Below are positions 39,925 to 49,077 of a stretch of DNA of 64,000 bases, piece by piece. This stretch comes from Aliivibrio sp. (lineage in GTDB: Bacteria > Pseudomonadota > Gammaproteobacteria > Enterobacterales > Vibrionaceae): positions 1 to 64,000 of the forward strand of contig JAESQY010000063.1 in the NCBI GenBank assembly GCA_016764915.1. The letters are read 5' to 3'. Position numbers and translations under genes: made by a program. The notes below the pieces were generated by a model. It made no database searches. It saw only the letters and a program-made list of their open reading frames with translations, and was not told the origin of the DNA. Numbering within the stretch: position 1 is the first letter of the stretch; each line of letters begins with the position of its first letter.

Positions 39925-41205
39925 ATGTGCCAGGAGTTGGCGAGTTTGTCATCTGTAGTGGATGTACAAGAGTCATTAAAAGAAGATCAGAGCAAACTGA
40001 AACAGAATTTGCAAAAAGCAGAGCGAAAAAAACGCATACGTTCTCTGATGCTAACGCTACCAATGTTAGCGTTTATTATGGTGACTTTTGTGGTGCCTAT
40101 AGCAGAAATGCTGTATCGCAGTATCGATAATCCACTGATCGCAAAAAACCTGCCTAATACGGTAAAATCACTTTCACAGTGGGATCAACAGAGTTTGCCG
40201 GCCAAAGAAAGTTATGAAGTACTGGCCAAAGAGCTCATCACATTATATCGCAGTAAAACCTTACCGCCATTGGCCAGTCGTTTGAACATTGAAGTGGCGG
40301 GAATGCGCAGTTTGATGATGAAAACAGGCAGAAAGCTGAGTAATACTCAACAGATTAGTGATTATCAAACGGTGATGATAACAATTGATAAACGCTGGCA
40401 AAATATGGACTATTGGGGAGCGATTAAAAACTTAAGTTCTAGATTCACCATGAATTATTATTTGGCGGCATTAGATTTTCGTCAAGATGCGCAGGGCGAG
40501 ATTGTGGCTCAACCTGAACATCGTCAAGTCTATGTTGACCTTTTCCTCAAAACCATTGGATTGTCCATGCTGATAACCGGTGTCTGTCTATTGTTAGGCT
40601 ATCCTCTGGCTTATCTGTTAGCCACATTGCCAGACAGCAAATCCAATTTATTATTGATTTTAGTTCTACTCCCTTTTTGGACCTCACTTCTTGTTAGAAC
40701 GACATCTTGGATTGTAATACTGCAGATGCAAGGTGTTGTGAATGATCTTTTGCTTTACGTTGGCATTATTACCGAACGAATACAGCTGGTTCATAATACG
40801 TTTGGTACTGTGGTCGCCATGGTGCATATTCTGCTGCCCTTTATGATTTTGCCACTTTATAGCGTTATGAAAGGAATATCATCAGACTATTTTCGTGCTG
40901 CTCGATCCCTTGGTGCAACGCCAACGGTCGCGTTTGTGAAAGCATACATGCCACTGACCATGTCAGGCGTAGGCGCAGGGGTATTATTGACCTTCATTTT
41001 GTCGATTGGTTTTTATATTACACCCGCGTTAGTTGGAGGAAGAAGTGGACAGATGATCTCAAACTTTATCGCGTATCACATGCAAACTTCTTTAAATTGG
41101 GGTATGGCCTCAGCGTTGGGGGCGATCTTGCTGTTGGGTGTTTTAGTGATGTTCTATCTGTTTAATCGAATTGTTGGTATCAATAATATTAAAGTGGGTG
41201 GTTAA
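39925..41205 (+). CDS. ABC transporter permease, PotB-like (long form)
   Basis: A 426-residue permease. One N-terminal membrane helix (residues ~38-60) is followed by about 130 mostly polar residues, then the usual five-helix core from ~residue 205. The coupling motif is YFRAARSLGATPTVAFVKAYMPLTM. The long periplasmic insertion is typical of one PotB-like subgroup found with opine/imino-acid-type importers. AAGGAGAG ends 4 nt before ATG 39925; an ATG at 39921 is in another frame. It overlaps or abuts its neighbours in the transport operon. Confidence 0.88.
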   Translation: MCQELASLSSVVDVQESLKEDQSKLKQNLQKAERKKRIRSLMLTLPMLAFIMVTFVVPIAEMLYRSIDNPLIAKNLPNTVKSLSQWDQQSLPAKESYEVLAKELITLYRSKTLPPLASRLNIEVAGMRSLMMKTGRKLSNTQQISDYQTVMITIDKRWQNMDYWGAIKNLSSRFTMNYYLAALDFRQDAQGEIVAQPEHRQVYVDLFLKTIGLSMLITGVCLLLGYPLAYLLATLPDSKSNLLLILVLLPFWTSLLVRTTSWIVILQMQGVVNDLLLYVGIITERIQLVHNTFGTVVAMVHILLPFMILPLYSVMKGISSDYFRAARSLGATPTVAFVKAYMPLTMSGVGAGVLLTFILSIGFYITPALVGGRSGQMISNFIAYHMQTSLNWGMASALGAILLLGVLVMFYLFNRIVGINNIKVGG

Positions 41206-41206
41206 G

Positions 41207-42007
41207 ATGGCGTTACCAAAATATTGCACTCCTATGGAGAGAGTCGGTTTTGCAGGCTTTAGGATCTTCTGTGCAGCCGTGCTGTTTTTCCTTGTGGCAC
41301 CTATTATTATTATTGTGCCACTCTCGTTTAATGCGACACCCTATTTTTCGTTTACCGAAGGTATGTTAACGCTTGACCCTTCTGCTTACTCATTGCGGTG
41401 GTATCAAGATATGATTGATAATCCGCAGTGGTTTACCGCACTTAAAAACAGTACCTATATTGCGGTTGCGGCGACAATCATCTCAACGGTATTAGGCACG
41501 ATTGCTGCGCTAGGGTTAGCCAACAGCAAAATGCCATTTCGTAATACAGTGTTGGCATTGTTGATATCGCCGATGATCGTCCCAGTGATTATTTCAGCGG
41601 CAGGTATGTATTTTTTCTATACACGTTTTGGTCTGTCACAAACCTACCTTGGTATTATCTTGGCGCACGCTGCGCTGGGGACCCCATTCGTCGTGATTAC
41701 GGTGACCGCAACCCTGTCTGGTTTTGACCATAGTTTGGTACGCGCGGGGGCCAGTCTTGGCGCAACACCTGTGTATACTTTCTTTAAAGTGACTTTTCCG
41801 CTTATAAGGCCTGGCGTTATCTCTGGTGGGTTGTTTGCTTTTGGCACCTCATTTGATGAAGTGGTGGTTGCACTCTTTATTGCTGGAGTGGAGCAAAGGA
41901 CAATACCTCGACAGATGTGGTCTGGGATACGTGAGCAGATCAGTCCGACTATTTTGGCCGTTGCGAGTGTGTTGATTTTGATGTCGGTAATGTTGCTGCT
42001 GACTTGA
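41207..42007 (+). CDS. ABC transporter permease, PotC-like, with early stop
   Basis: A 266-residue inner-membrane permease with six helices and the coupling motif LVRAGASLGATPVYTFFKVTFPLI. It begins 1 nt after the stop of the previous permease. The reading frame stops at TGA 42005-42007, but the same frame continues ELLRRRNAKLRGLS to a TAA at 42050-42052. Such basic tails end PotC-like permeases, so the TGA looks like a point nonsense change or base error that removes about 15 residues. The protein may still work, as the lost part follows the last helix. Confidence 0.87.
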   Translation: MALPKYCTPMERVGFAGFRIFCAAVLFFLVAPIIIIVPLSFNATPYFSFTEGMLTLDPSAYSLRWYQDMIDNPQWFTALKNSTYIAVAATIISTVLGTIAALGLANSKMPFRNTVLALLISPMIVPVIISAAGMYFFYTRFGLSQTYLGIILAHAALGTPFVVITVTATLSGFDHSLVRAGASLGATPVYTFFKVTFPLIRPGVISGGLFAFGTSFDEVVVALFIAGVEQRTIPRQMWSGIREQISPTILAVASVLILMSVMLLLT

Positions 42008-42060
42008 GAGTTATTAAGACGTCGTAATGCGAAACTAAGAGGGTTGAGCTAAGACAGAGT

Positions 42061-42936
42061 TTAGCGAGTGGATTGCATGAGAAACTCATGTAATTTCATG
42101 ATATTGATGTTGCTATCTTGCCCTTCTGGGTAAACCAGATAGTAGTCTTTATCTTTAGCTAGCGTATTGTCAAACAGTTGAATTAAACGGCCGTTTTTTA
42201 TGTCATCCCCTAAGACTGAAATTCGGCCTAGCGCGACACCATGCCCATTCACCACCGCTTTCATTAATGAACTGCTATCATCAATAATGGGGCCTCGTTC
42301 GGAGTTAATATCCACGTTCATCTGCTGACCCCAAAGCTTCCAGTCATTACGACTGTCTTCATGCAAGATGGGCACATTGAGCAGATCTGACGGGTTATTG
42401 ATGGGAACACCTCGGCATAACAGTGAAGGGCTGCACACTGGGGCAAGATCCCCAGAGAGTAGCTTTTTTGAAATAAGACCAGGCTGCTTACCATTACACC
42501 AACGAATGGCCAAATCTGCTTCGCCACTGGTTAAGTCTGCAAAGCTCAAGCTGTGGTGCAGTCTTAAATCAATCTCAGGATGTTGTTTCCAAAATTTGTG
42601 TAACCTTAAAACCAGCCACTGAGTGGAAAGGGCGGGTGTTAAGGAGATAGTGATAGTGGACTTTTTTCCTTTAGATTTAATTTTGTCAGAGGCTTGTCGG
42701 ATGATATTGATAGATTGAGCAACACTTTCGTACAGAGCCGCACCATCAGATGTTAATTCCAACTTACCGGGCAGGCGGGTAAATAATTTTACGCCTAGAT
42801 TCTGTTCAAGTTTTTTTATCTGCTGGCTTATAGCAGGGGGCGTGACGCAGAGCTCATCGGCCGCTTTAGAAAAATTCATAAAGTAGGCAGCACGCTCAAA
42901 AAAAACCAGGGATTTAAAAGGAGGTAGCGAACTCAT
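42061..42936 (-). CDS. LysR-family transcriptional regulator (GcvA-like)
   Basis: A 291-residue LysR regulator. The N-terminal winged helix-turn-helix is FSKAADELCVTPPAISQQIKKLEQNLG (residues ~22-48, written in part), followed by a substrate-binding domain. The helix resembles GcvA-type regulators. It is convergent with the hydroxyproline transport operon, 9 nt beyond its read-through stop, and downstream of the sugar-type ABC operon. The target is unknown; the island or an autoregulated promoter are candidates. Confidence 0.87.
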   Translation of the reverse strand: MSSLPPFKSLVFFERAAYFMNFSKAADELCVTPPAISQQIKKLEQNLGVKLFTRLPGKLELTSDGAALYESVAQSINIIRQASDKIKSKGKKSTITISLTPALSTQWLVLRLHKFWKQHPEIDLRLHHSLSFADLTSGEADLAIRWCNGKQPGLISKKLLSGDLAPVCSPSLLCRGVPINNPSDLLNVPILHEDSRNDWKLWGQQMNVDINSERGPIIDDSSSLMKAVVNGHGVALGRISVLGDDIKNGRLIQLFDNTLAKDKDYYLVYPEGQDSNINIMKLHEFLMQSTR

Positions 42937-42998
42937 TATGCGACTCTAAATAGTAACAAAATATTACATTACCACTGCTGTGAATAAATATGAAATAA

Positions 42999-43031
42999 AA
43001 ATGCCATATGAATTACCTCCATATGGCATTT
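42999..43031 (-). terminator. Terminator of the CUT1 ABC operon
   Basis: AAATGCCATATG (42999-43010) and CATATGGCATTT (43020-43031) are perfect inverted repeats. On the minus strand the stem is followed by a T-rich stretch. It lies just past the binding-protein stop at 43065. Confidence 0.85.
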
Positions 43032-43064
43032 GAAAGTTATCGTTCTTTTGGCGTTAAAATAAAC

Positions 43065-44348
43065 CTATTTAGCTATTTTAAGCCCTGTCGCTTTCGAAAT
43101 TTGCTCGGCCGCTTTATCCAATGCTTTTTGTGCGTCCGGGTATTCACCGGACAATACTTTGCCTTGAGTGAAAATATAGATATCTTTTGCTTCGACTGAA
43201 TAAGGCGTACTGGCGACCACGGGAATATCATCCAACGTATTTAGCATCAATTCCCATACCTTTTGCCCGCCCCAATAAGGTTGATCACTGTGAACATAAC
43301 TGTCTTTGGTAGCTGGTAGATAAGAGGGGATCAGTCCACCTTTGAGCATCTCGATTTGGTTATCTTTGTTGGTTAACGCAAAGGTCATGAACTCATAGGC
43401 GAGTTTTTTATGCTTGCTGTTATTGGGTATCGCAAGGGCCGAGCCTCCATTATTAGAGGCGCGTACTCCTCCTGGTTTTGATGCTGGCATGAGCTGTACG
43501 CCCCATTTGCCAGATTGCTCAGGCATAAAGTCACGGATTGAGCCTTCAAACCAGCCACCATACATTGCTGTGGCGGCTTTATTGGCCCTGAGACCTTGCA
43601 GTTTACCATCCCAGTCACCATTGCCGAGCAGATCGTTTTGTACCATTTTACTCAGCGTGGTGAGCGCATCGACACAACCCGGTTGGTTTATCGTAATTTG
43701 AACTTCGCTGCCTTCATTTTTGAAGTAACTACAGCCATTTTGACCCGCCATCATTGAGAACCAGTTGTCCCCTGTTGCGTGATTGGTCAGAGCCATTTTG
43801 ACTTGGCCATTGTAAGCGGACTTCATTTTTTCGCCAGCTGCTATATAGTCATCCCACGTTTTTATGTCGTCTGCTTTTATCCCCGCTTTTTCGTACATGT
43901 CACGACGATAGAACAGTACCACTGGGCCTGAATCCCATGGCATGGCATAAATGTTGTCGCCTTTTTGTAACTCAGACCATTTGAATGACGCAAATTGGTC
44001 GCGATACTCTTCGATACCAAACTCATTTAGTGTGGAGAAACAATTTGGGAAGCTGTGCCAGTATCGCTCCGCAGCTTGGTTTTCTAAAGTGAGGACATCG
44101 GGTAAGTTAATGCCTCCGGCAGAGCAACCTGCTAATGCTTGGTCATATATTTGCTGTGGCCCCATATCAATCACTTCAACTTTGACTCCAGGGTGTTGTT
44201 TTTCAAAGGCAGGAGTCAGCTTCTTTAGTGCATCTGCGGCAATATCCCAACTCCATACTTTGATGGTCTCATCTGCCTGAGCAAAATGAGAAAAACTCAG
44301 TGTTAGACAGAGTGCGCTTAACAGTGTTCTTTTATTCATCTTCATCAT
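43065..44348 (-). CDS. Periplasmic sugar-binding protein of CUT1 ABC importer
   Basis: A 427-residue family 1 solute-binding protein with a Sec signal peptide ending at AQA/DE. Sequence features of oligosaccharide-type binding proteins include IKVWSWDIAADALKKLTPAFE, LPDVLTLENQAA and AMPWDSGPVVLFYRRDMY. It is the last gene of a four-gene minus-strand operon (ATPase, two permeases, binding protein). Four cysteines in the mature protein could form disulfides. The sugar cannot be told from sequence; the adjacent SDR may act on it. Confidence 0.87.
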   Translation of the reverse strand: MMKMNKRTLLSALCLTLSFSHFAQADETIKVWSWDIAADALKKLTPAFEKQHPGVKVEVIDMGPQQIYDQALAGCSAGGINLPDVLTLENQAAERYWHSFPNCFSTLNEFGIEEYRDQFASFKWSELQKGDNIYAMPWDSGPVVLFYRRDMYEKAGIKADDIKTWDDYIAAGEKMKSAYNGQVKMALTNHATGDNWFSMMAGQNGCSYFKNEGSEVQITINQPGCVDALTTLSKMVQNDLLGNGDWDGKLQGLRANKAATAMYGGWFEGSIRDFMPEQSGKWGVQLMPASKPGGVRASNNGGSALAIPNNSKHKKLAYEFMTFALTNKDNQIEMLKGGLIPSYLPATKDSYVHSDQPYWGGQKVWELMLNTLDDIPVVASTPYSVEAKDIYIFTQGKVLSGEYPDAQKALDKAAEQISKATGLKIAK

Positions 44349-44393
44349 GTTCCCTTTTTAATGTTAGTGAATATTCTGTGTTTTTTTGATGTG

Positions 44394-45287
44394 TTACTTA
44401 ACCGCTCCTGCAGTAATTCCAGCGATCAATTGACGTTGTAAAATTAAAAATAGAATCAAAAATGGCATTGACATCATGACAACGCCAACCATTATCATAC
44501 TCCAGTCGACTCGGGCGATACCTAGGAGCGTACCCATGGCAACTGGGGCTGTGAACATGGAGCTGTCGGTTAAAATTAGCAGTGGCCATAGGTAGTCATT
44601 CCATGCCGTAAGAAACAGAATGATGGCCAGCGCTGCCATTCCTGGTCTCACCATTGGCAGCGCGATCTCAAAAAATATACGGCCCTCACTGGCGCCATCC
44701 ACTCGTGAGGCATCTAATACCTCTTGCGGCAGTGATAAAAACATCTGACGCATGAAGAAAACCCCAAGGGAATTGGCGAGATAGGGCAGCAGCACACCGA
44801 TATAACTGTTGGCCATACCGAGATCTCTCGCCACTAAGGTGTACTGGGGAATGATGACCGCCATCATTGGAATAGTTAAGGTGCCGATGATTAACGCAAA
44901 GGCCAGCGTTTTTCCTTTAAATGTGAAGCGAGCGAGGGCATAACCGGCCAAGCTGGTTAGGATCATCGAGAAAAAGGTAAAAGTGCCGGACACAATAATG
45001 CTGTTGGTAATGGCGGTAACGAAGTCCATTTTTTCATTCAAGCTATTAAAATTATTAATAAACTCACTGCCTAGACCAATCGGAGGAGGTGTGGCATAAA
45101 TGGCACTTTCATCGTGACTTGAAAAGACTAACATTAACCAGATTGGCGCTAACCAAAGTAGGGCGACAGACAACATCATCAGATGCAATGAGAGGCTTTT
45201 TATCAGATTGATCGCTCTATATCGACTCGCAGAAGTAAAGCGGGTGTCTGCGGGTAATGGATTATTTATCTGCTCTATATTCATCAT
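44394..45287 (-). CDS. CUT1 ABC permease, MalG-like
   Basis: A 297-residue permease with six membrane helices and the EAA coupling motif EVLDASRVDGASEGRIFFEIALPMVRP (seen in part: DASRVDGASEGRIFFEI). Its C-terminus RQLIAGITAGAVK is typical of MalG/UgpE-type subunits. It pairs with the MalF-like subunit 5 bp upstream and precedes the binding protein in the operon. Confidence 0.9.
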   Translation of the reverse strand: MMNIEQINNPLPADTRFTSASRYRAINLIKSLSLHLMMLSVALLWLAPIWLMLVFSSHDESAIYATPPPIGLGSEFINNFNSLNEKMDFVTAITNSIIVSGTFTFFSMILTSLAGYALARFTFKGKTLAFALIIGTLTIPMMAVIIPQYTLVARDLGMANSYIGVLLPYLANSLGVFFMRQMFLSLPQEVLDASRVDGASEGRIFFEIALPMVRPGMAALAIILFLTAWNDYLWPLLILTDSSMFTAPVAMGTLLGIARVDWSMIMVGVVMMSMPFLILFLILQRQLIAGITAGAVK

Positions 45288-45292
45288 AACCT

Positions 45293-46150
45293 CTACTTCT
45301 TGCCGAGCAATTTAACTTGCAGGCTTGACGTGATTAATGCTAAGAAAACCACCACATAAGCGATGACCGAAGCATAACCAAAGTTGAAACTGCGGAACCC
45401 TTGGTTGTACATGTAGTTTCCCAGCATGGTTGTACTGCCGCTAGGGCCTCCAGCAGTGATTAATGCGGGCTCACTAAACAGCTGTAGACTGCCAATGATA
45501 GAGAGCACTAAACAGAACAGGATCACGGGTTTTAGTTGGGGTAGAGTAATATCGAAAAATTGCTGTAGCTTTGACGCGCCATCCAGTGATGCCGCTTCAT
45601 ATTGATCGCGAGGAATGTTCTGTAACCCGGCCAGCAAAATGATGGCGTTATAACCAGTCCAGCGCCAAGTTACGGCTAAAATGATGACGGCCATAGCACT
45701 GGTTGGTTCATACAACCAGTTAATAGGTTCAAGACCAATGATGTCGAAAAATTTATTCACGGGGCCTAAATCGGTGTTAAAAAGTAGGCGAAAAATAGCA
45801 GAGTAGGCCACTTCACCGACAACGATAGGCGCAAAAAAAGCGAAACGGAAAAACCCTTTCATTTTTAGTTGTTGTGAAGCAAGAATCACGGCCAACAGAG
45901 TGGCAATTACCAGCATTAACGGTGTTTGTAGACAAACAATCCATAACGTATTTTGCAGGGCTTGCCAAAATTGAGGATCGAATAATACGCGACCCCAGTT
46001 CGCCGTTAAATCAAAATGCCATGGAAAGCCTCGGGTATTCATCACCGTTAAATAGAGCGAGTAACCAATCGGCCATAACCAAAATAGGGTAAAGATCGCA
46101 AAGTATGGCGCGATGAATTTATAGGGAGTAGAACGCTTCACTAAACTCAT
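45293..46150 (-). CDS. CUT1 ABC permease, MalF-like
   Basis: A 285-residue permease with six helices. The coupling motif is YEAASLDGASKLQQFFDITLPQLKP (seen in part: AASLDGASKLQQFFDI). The N-terminus AYFAIFTLFWLWPIGYSLYL is the usual first helix. It lies between the ATPase and MalG-like genes with short gaps (11 and 5 bp), so one operon is expected. Confidence 0.9.
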   Translation of the reverse strand: MSLVKRSTPYKFIAPYFAIFTLFWLWPIGYSLYLTVMNTRGFPWHFDLTANWGRVLFDPQFWQALQNTLWIVCLQTPLMLVIATLLAVILASQQLKMKGFFRFAFFAPIVVGEVAYSAIFRLLFNTDLGPVNKFFDIIGLEPINWLYEPTSAMAVIILAVTWRWTGYNAIILLAGLQNIPRDQYEAASLDGASKLQQFFDITLPQLKPVILFCLVLSIIGSLQLFSEPALITAGGPSGSTTMLGNYMYNQGFRSFNFGYASVIAYVVVFLALITSSLQVKLLGKK

Positions 46151-46161
46151 GTCGGCGCTCC

Positions 46162-47292
46162 TTATGCGATCTCTTTGAGAAACTGTTGAGCAGGGAAAGG
46201 GCGAGGAATGGCGTTGTCGTTGTCAGTAAATAGGTAGCAATCTTCTCCCGAAAGACGAATATGAATCTCTTGCCCTGATTGACAGGCAATTAAATTCTCA
46301 GCAGAAATGGTTAAAGGGGTATTTTGACCTGTTTTAACATACAACATAGCGTTACCACCGAGGCGCTCTAACACACCAATAGTGCCTTGCAAAGTGTTGT
46401 CTTGCGGTGATGTCTCTACGATAAGGTGTTCAGGTCGGATACCAAGTGTTAATGTGTCGCCAATTGCGCAGCGATGGTCTGGTAACACAGGAACGCTGGT
46501 TTTAGTTTTGGAATAATGCTCTATCACCGTAATGAGAGTGTCGGATATCGACTCGACCGTACAGCTTAATAGGTTCATGGTAGGAGAGCCGATAAACGTG
46601 GCTACAAAAAGATTGGCGGGTTGGTAGTAGAGCTCTAATGGGGTGGCGGTTTGTTCAATAATACCATCTTGCAGTACCACCACAATGTCAGAGAGTGTCA
46701 TCGCCTCTATTTGGTCGTGCGTAACATACACCATGGTGGTATCAAGCTCTTGATGCAATCGGGCTATCTCCATTCTCATGGTGACTCGCATTGATGCATC
46801 GAGGTTTGACAGCGGCTCATCAAACAGAAAGACCTCAGGTTCACGCACAATCGCACGTCCAATCGCCACTCGTTGTCTTTGCCCACCAGATAGCTGACTA
46901 GGCTTGCGAGATAGATAAGGTTCTAACTCTAAAGCTTTAGCAACGGCAATGACTCGCTGTTTAATATCTGATTTGCTTTGTTTGGCCAGTTTCAAACAGT
47001 AGCCAATATTTTGGGCCACCGTCATGTGTGGGTAGAGTGCGTAAGATTGGAATACCATTGCGATATTACGTTGAGCGGGAGGTAGGTGTGAGATGGCATG
47101 GTATCCAGTGGAAATTTCTCCTGAATTGATCTCCTCTAAACCAGCGATACAGCGAAGAAGTGTCGATTTACCACACCCAGATGGGCCAAGAAAACTGACA
47201 AAGGATTTATCCGGGATGTGTAAATTGATCGCTTTTAGCACCTCGGTTTTTCCATAGCTTTTGGATAAATTATTGATGGTTAAACTGGCCAT
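46162..47292 (-). CDS. CUT1 ABC ATPase, MalK/UgpC-like
   Basis: A 376-residue ATPase, normal for MalK/UgpC. Walker [12 protein letters not shown], signature [15 protein letters not shown], Walker B VFLFDEP and the C-terminal TOBE regulatory domain (LGIRPEHL) are all present. It is the first gene of the operon and is divergent from the SDR at 47483 with about 190 bp between them; the shared region probably holds both promoters. It forms a homodimer on the inner face of the membrane. Confidence 0.92.
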   Translation of the reverse strand: MASLTINNLSKSYGKTEVLKAINLHIPDKSFVSFLGPSGCGKSTLLRCIAGLEEINSGEISTGYHAISHLPPAQRNIAMVFQSYALYPHMTVAQNIGYCLKLAKQSKSDIKQRVIAVAKALELEPYLSRKPSQLSGGQRQRVAIGRAIVREPEVFLFDEPLSNLDASMRVTMRMEIARLHQELDTTMVYVTHDQIEAMTLSDIVVVLQDGIIEQTATPLELYYQPANLFVATFIGSPTMNLLSCTVESISDTLITVIEHYSKTKTSVPVLPDHRCAIGDTLTLGIRPEHLIVETSPQDNTLQGTIGVLERLGGNAMLYVKTGQNTPLTISAENLIACQSGQEIHIRLSGEDCYLFTDNDNAIPRPFPAQQFLKEIA

Positions 47293-47482
47293 TTCCTACC
47301 TACTTAAAAAGTTGAACCCGTTCTATTGTTGCGACCAAACGTCCAAAATTACAATTAACAAAAAATTAACTATGGGTAAGTTTTTCTATGGGGGGATAAA
47401 TTTAAGTTAATTGAATAGTCAGGGCAGATTGCTCTAGCCTAGGAGTGATTAGTAAGTGACGAGCTAATAGGATTGAGAAAAA

Positions 47483-48199
47483 ATGATCATTAATGACAAC
47501 ACTCTTTTGACCAATAAGATCGCCATCATCACTGGCGCTGCTGGTGGAGTTGGTCGCGCGACCGCAGTCGAATTTTCAAAGCAGGGGGCAAAATTAGTAT
47601 TAACCGATACCGATCTTCAAGGACTTAATGACACACTATCTTGTGTTCAGCAGCAAGGAGGAGAAGCTGTCAGTGTGAAAGGCGATGTTACCTCCAGTTT
47701 TGATTGTCGTCATATTATTGAGATTGCGTTACAGTTTTATGGGGGCATTGATATTCTGTTTAATAATGCCGCAATTATCCAACGAAGTTCAGTGATAGAG
47801 ATGACCGAAGAGCAGTGGGATAGTGTGCTTGATACCAACGTGAAGTCCATTTTTTTAATGTGTAAATATGCTATCCCTTTTATGGTGAGTAATGGTGGCG
47901 GAAGCATTATTAATAAGACATCGGGTTGGGGACTGACGGGTGAAAAAAGCGCGGCCAGTTACTGTGCATCTAAAGGGGCTGTAGTGGTACTAACTAAAGC
48001 GATGGCCTTGGATCATCGAGTTCAAAACGTGCGTGTTAATTGTATTTGCCCTACTGAAATGAACAGTAATGGATTAAACGATCAGATTAAAGAGATAGCT
48101 AATACCGTACTGTTTTTGGCCAGCGAGATGTCATTGTCTATGACTGGTAATGCATTGATGGTTGATGGCAGTTGTTTGGATAGTGGGGGCTGGGAGTAA
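47483..48199 (+). CDS. Short-chain dehydrogenase/reductase with shortened substrate loop
   Basis: A 238-residue classical SDR. The NAD(P) site is TGAAGGVG, the NNAA motif is present, and the catalytic Ser and YCASK (Tyr-x3-Lys) are intact. After NVRVNCICP the usual substrate-binding loop is about 15 residues shorter than in typical 250-residue members, going quickly to EIANTVLFLAS. Substrate unknown; being divergent from a sugar-type importer, a sugar or polyol is plausible. A perfect hairpin overlaps its stop codon. Confidence 0.87.
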   Translation: MIINDNTLLTNKIAIITGAAGGVGRATAVEFSKQGAKLVLTDTDLQGLNDTLSCVQQQGGEAVSVKGDVTSSFDCRHIIEIALQFYGGIDILFNNAAIIQRSSVIEMTEEQWDSVLDTNVKSIFLMCKYAIPFMVSNGGGSIINKTSGWGLTGEKSAASYCASKGAVVVLTKAMALDHRVQNVRVNCICPTEMNSNGLNDQIKEIANTVLFLASEMSLSMTGNALMVDGSCLDSGGWE

Positions 48200-48230
48200 T
48201 AACATTGGTCACAACTGGATCAATGTTATT
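48198..48230. terminator. Bidirectional terminator between SDR and GntR gene
   Basis: AATAACATTG (48198-48207) and CAATGTTATT (48221-48230) are perfect 10-bp inverted repeats between convergent genes. Confidence 0.75.
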
Positions 48231-48235
48231 ATAGG

Positions 48236-48919
48236 CTATTTATTGTCGGACTCATCTTGTTGCATGAGTAGATTTCTAATAGCGTGACCAGCTTCGATGA
48301 TGTGCTTTCTTAATAGTGCCTTCGCGCCTTCAACATCACGTTGCTGACACAATTCAAACAGCCCATCGTGTTCACTTTCCGCTTTTTTAATACCGGTGGT
48401 AAATAACAGTTGCATTCTGATATAGCGATCACACTTGGTATTTAAACTGTAGACAATGTCCATAGATTCAGGCAGATTTGCCGGTTGATAAAGAGCTTTG
48501 TGGAAATCGTAATTATACGAACTCCACTCTTCAATATCAGTGCCGCTTTCAACCGCTTGTTCAAAGTTTAATTTCACTGTTTTTATGTGTGCTAAATCAG
48601 CATCGGTCATATTAACAATGGCACGCTCCAGAACGTAACATTCGATGATTGCTCTTAAAGCAAACAGTTCTTCAATTTTTGCTGGAGAGAGCTCTGTCAC
48701 TGTCGCACCTTTATGGGATTCAAATTGAACCAATCCCTGTACTTCCAGCTGCATTAATGCTTCTCTTACTGGTATTCGACTTACCTCTAATTCTTTAGCT
48801 ATAGCGTCCTGCCTTAGTGGCTGACCTGCTTTAAACTCCCCTTTAAGAATTTTAGTACGAATTGCCTCTTCAACGATTTGGGTTCGGGTTTTGAAAACCA
48901 GTCCTTTTTTTGAGGACAT
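48236..48919 (-). CDS. GntR-family (FadR/FCD) transcriptional regulator
   Basis: A 227-residue regulator. The winged helix-turn-helix is at residues ~10-75 (LRQDAIAKELEVSRIPVREAL) and an FCD ligand-binding domain follows, with His/Asp residues suited to metal-assisted binding of a carboxylate. AGGAGTGG precedes the ATG. FadR-type regulators often bind TTGTATACAA-like palindromes. Such sites occur at 35201, 36501 and 37776 in the hydroxyproline island and at 48946 upstream of this gene, so it is the best candidate regulator of that island and of itself. The link is inferred. Confidence 0.9.
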   Translation of the reverse strand: MSSKKGLVFKTRTQIVEEAIRTKILKGEFKAGQPLRQDAIAKELEVSRIPVREALMQLEVQGLVQFESHKGATVTELSPAKIEELFALRAIIECYVLERAIVNMTDADLAHIKTVKLNFEQAVESGTDIEEWSSYNYDFHKALYQPANLPESMDIVYSLNTKCDRYIRMQLLFTTGIKKAESEHDGLFELCQQRDVEGAKALLRKHIIEAGHAIRNLLMQQDESDNK

Positions 48920-48945
48920 AAAACCACTCCTATTTCTTATTATAT

Positions 48946-48957
48946 TATATGCAATTC
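48946..48957. promoter_or_regulatory. GntR-type operator candidate, site 4 (autoregulation)
   Basis: ATTATATGCAAT matches ATTGTATACAAT at 10 of 12 positions, 27 nt upstream of the GntR start codon. Confidence 0.35.
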
Positions 48958-49077
48958 ATTATCTATTCATAATGTGAATTGTAAAGCGTTTGTGAGCGAA
49001 ACTTTGAAATACTCATTTAGATAATAATATTTGTTGTGATTATGAACGGCTTTATGGTAGATTCTCGGCAACTTAGC

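Noticed and set aside
41171-41206. Longer start of the PotC-like permease (TTG 41171)
   Set aside because: The extra residues overlap the end of the previous gene. ATG 41207, directly after the stop with GGTGG upstream, fits the family.
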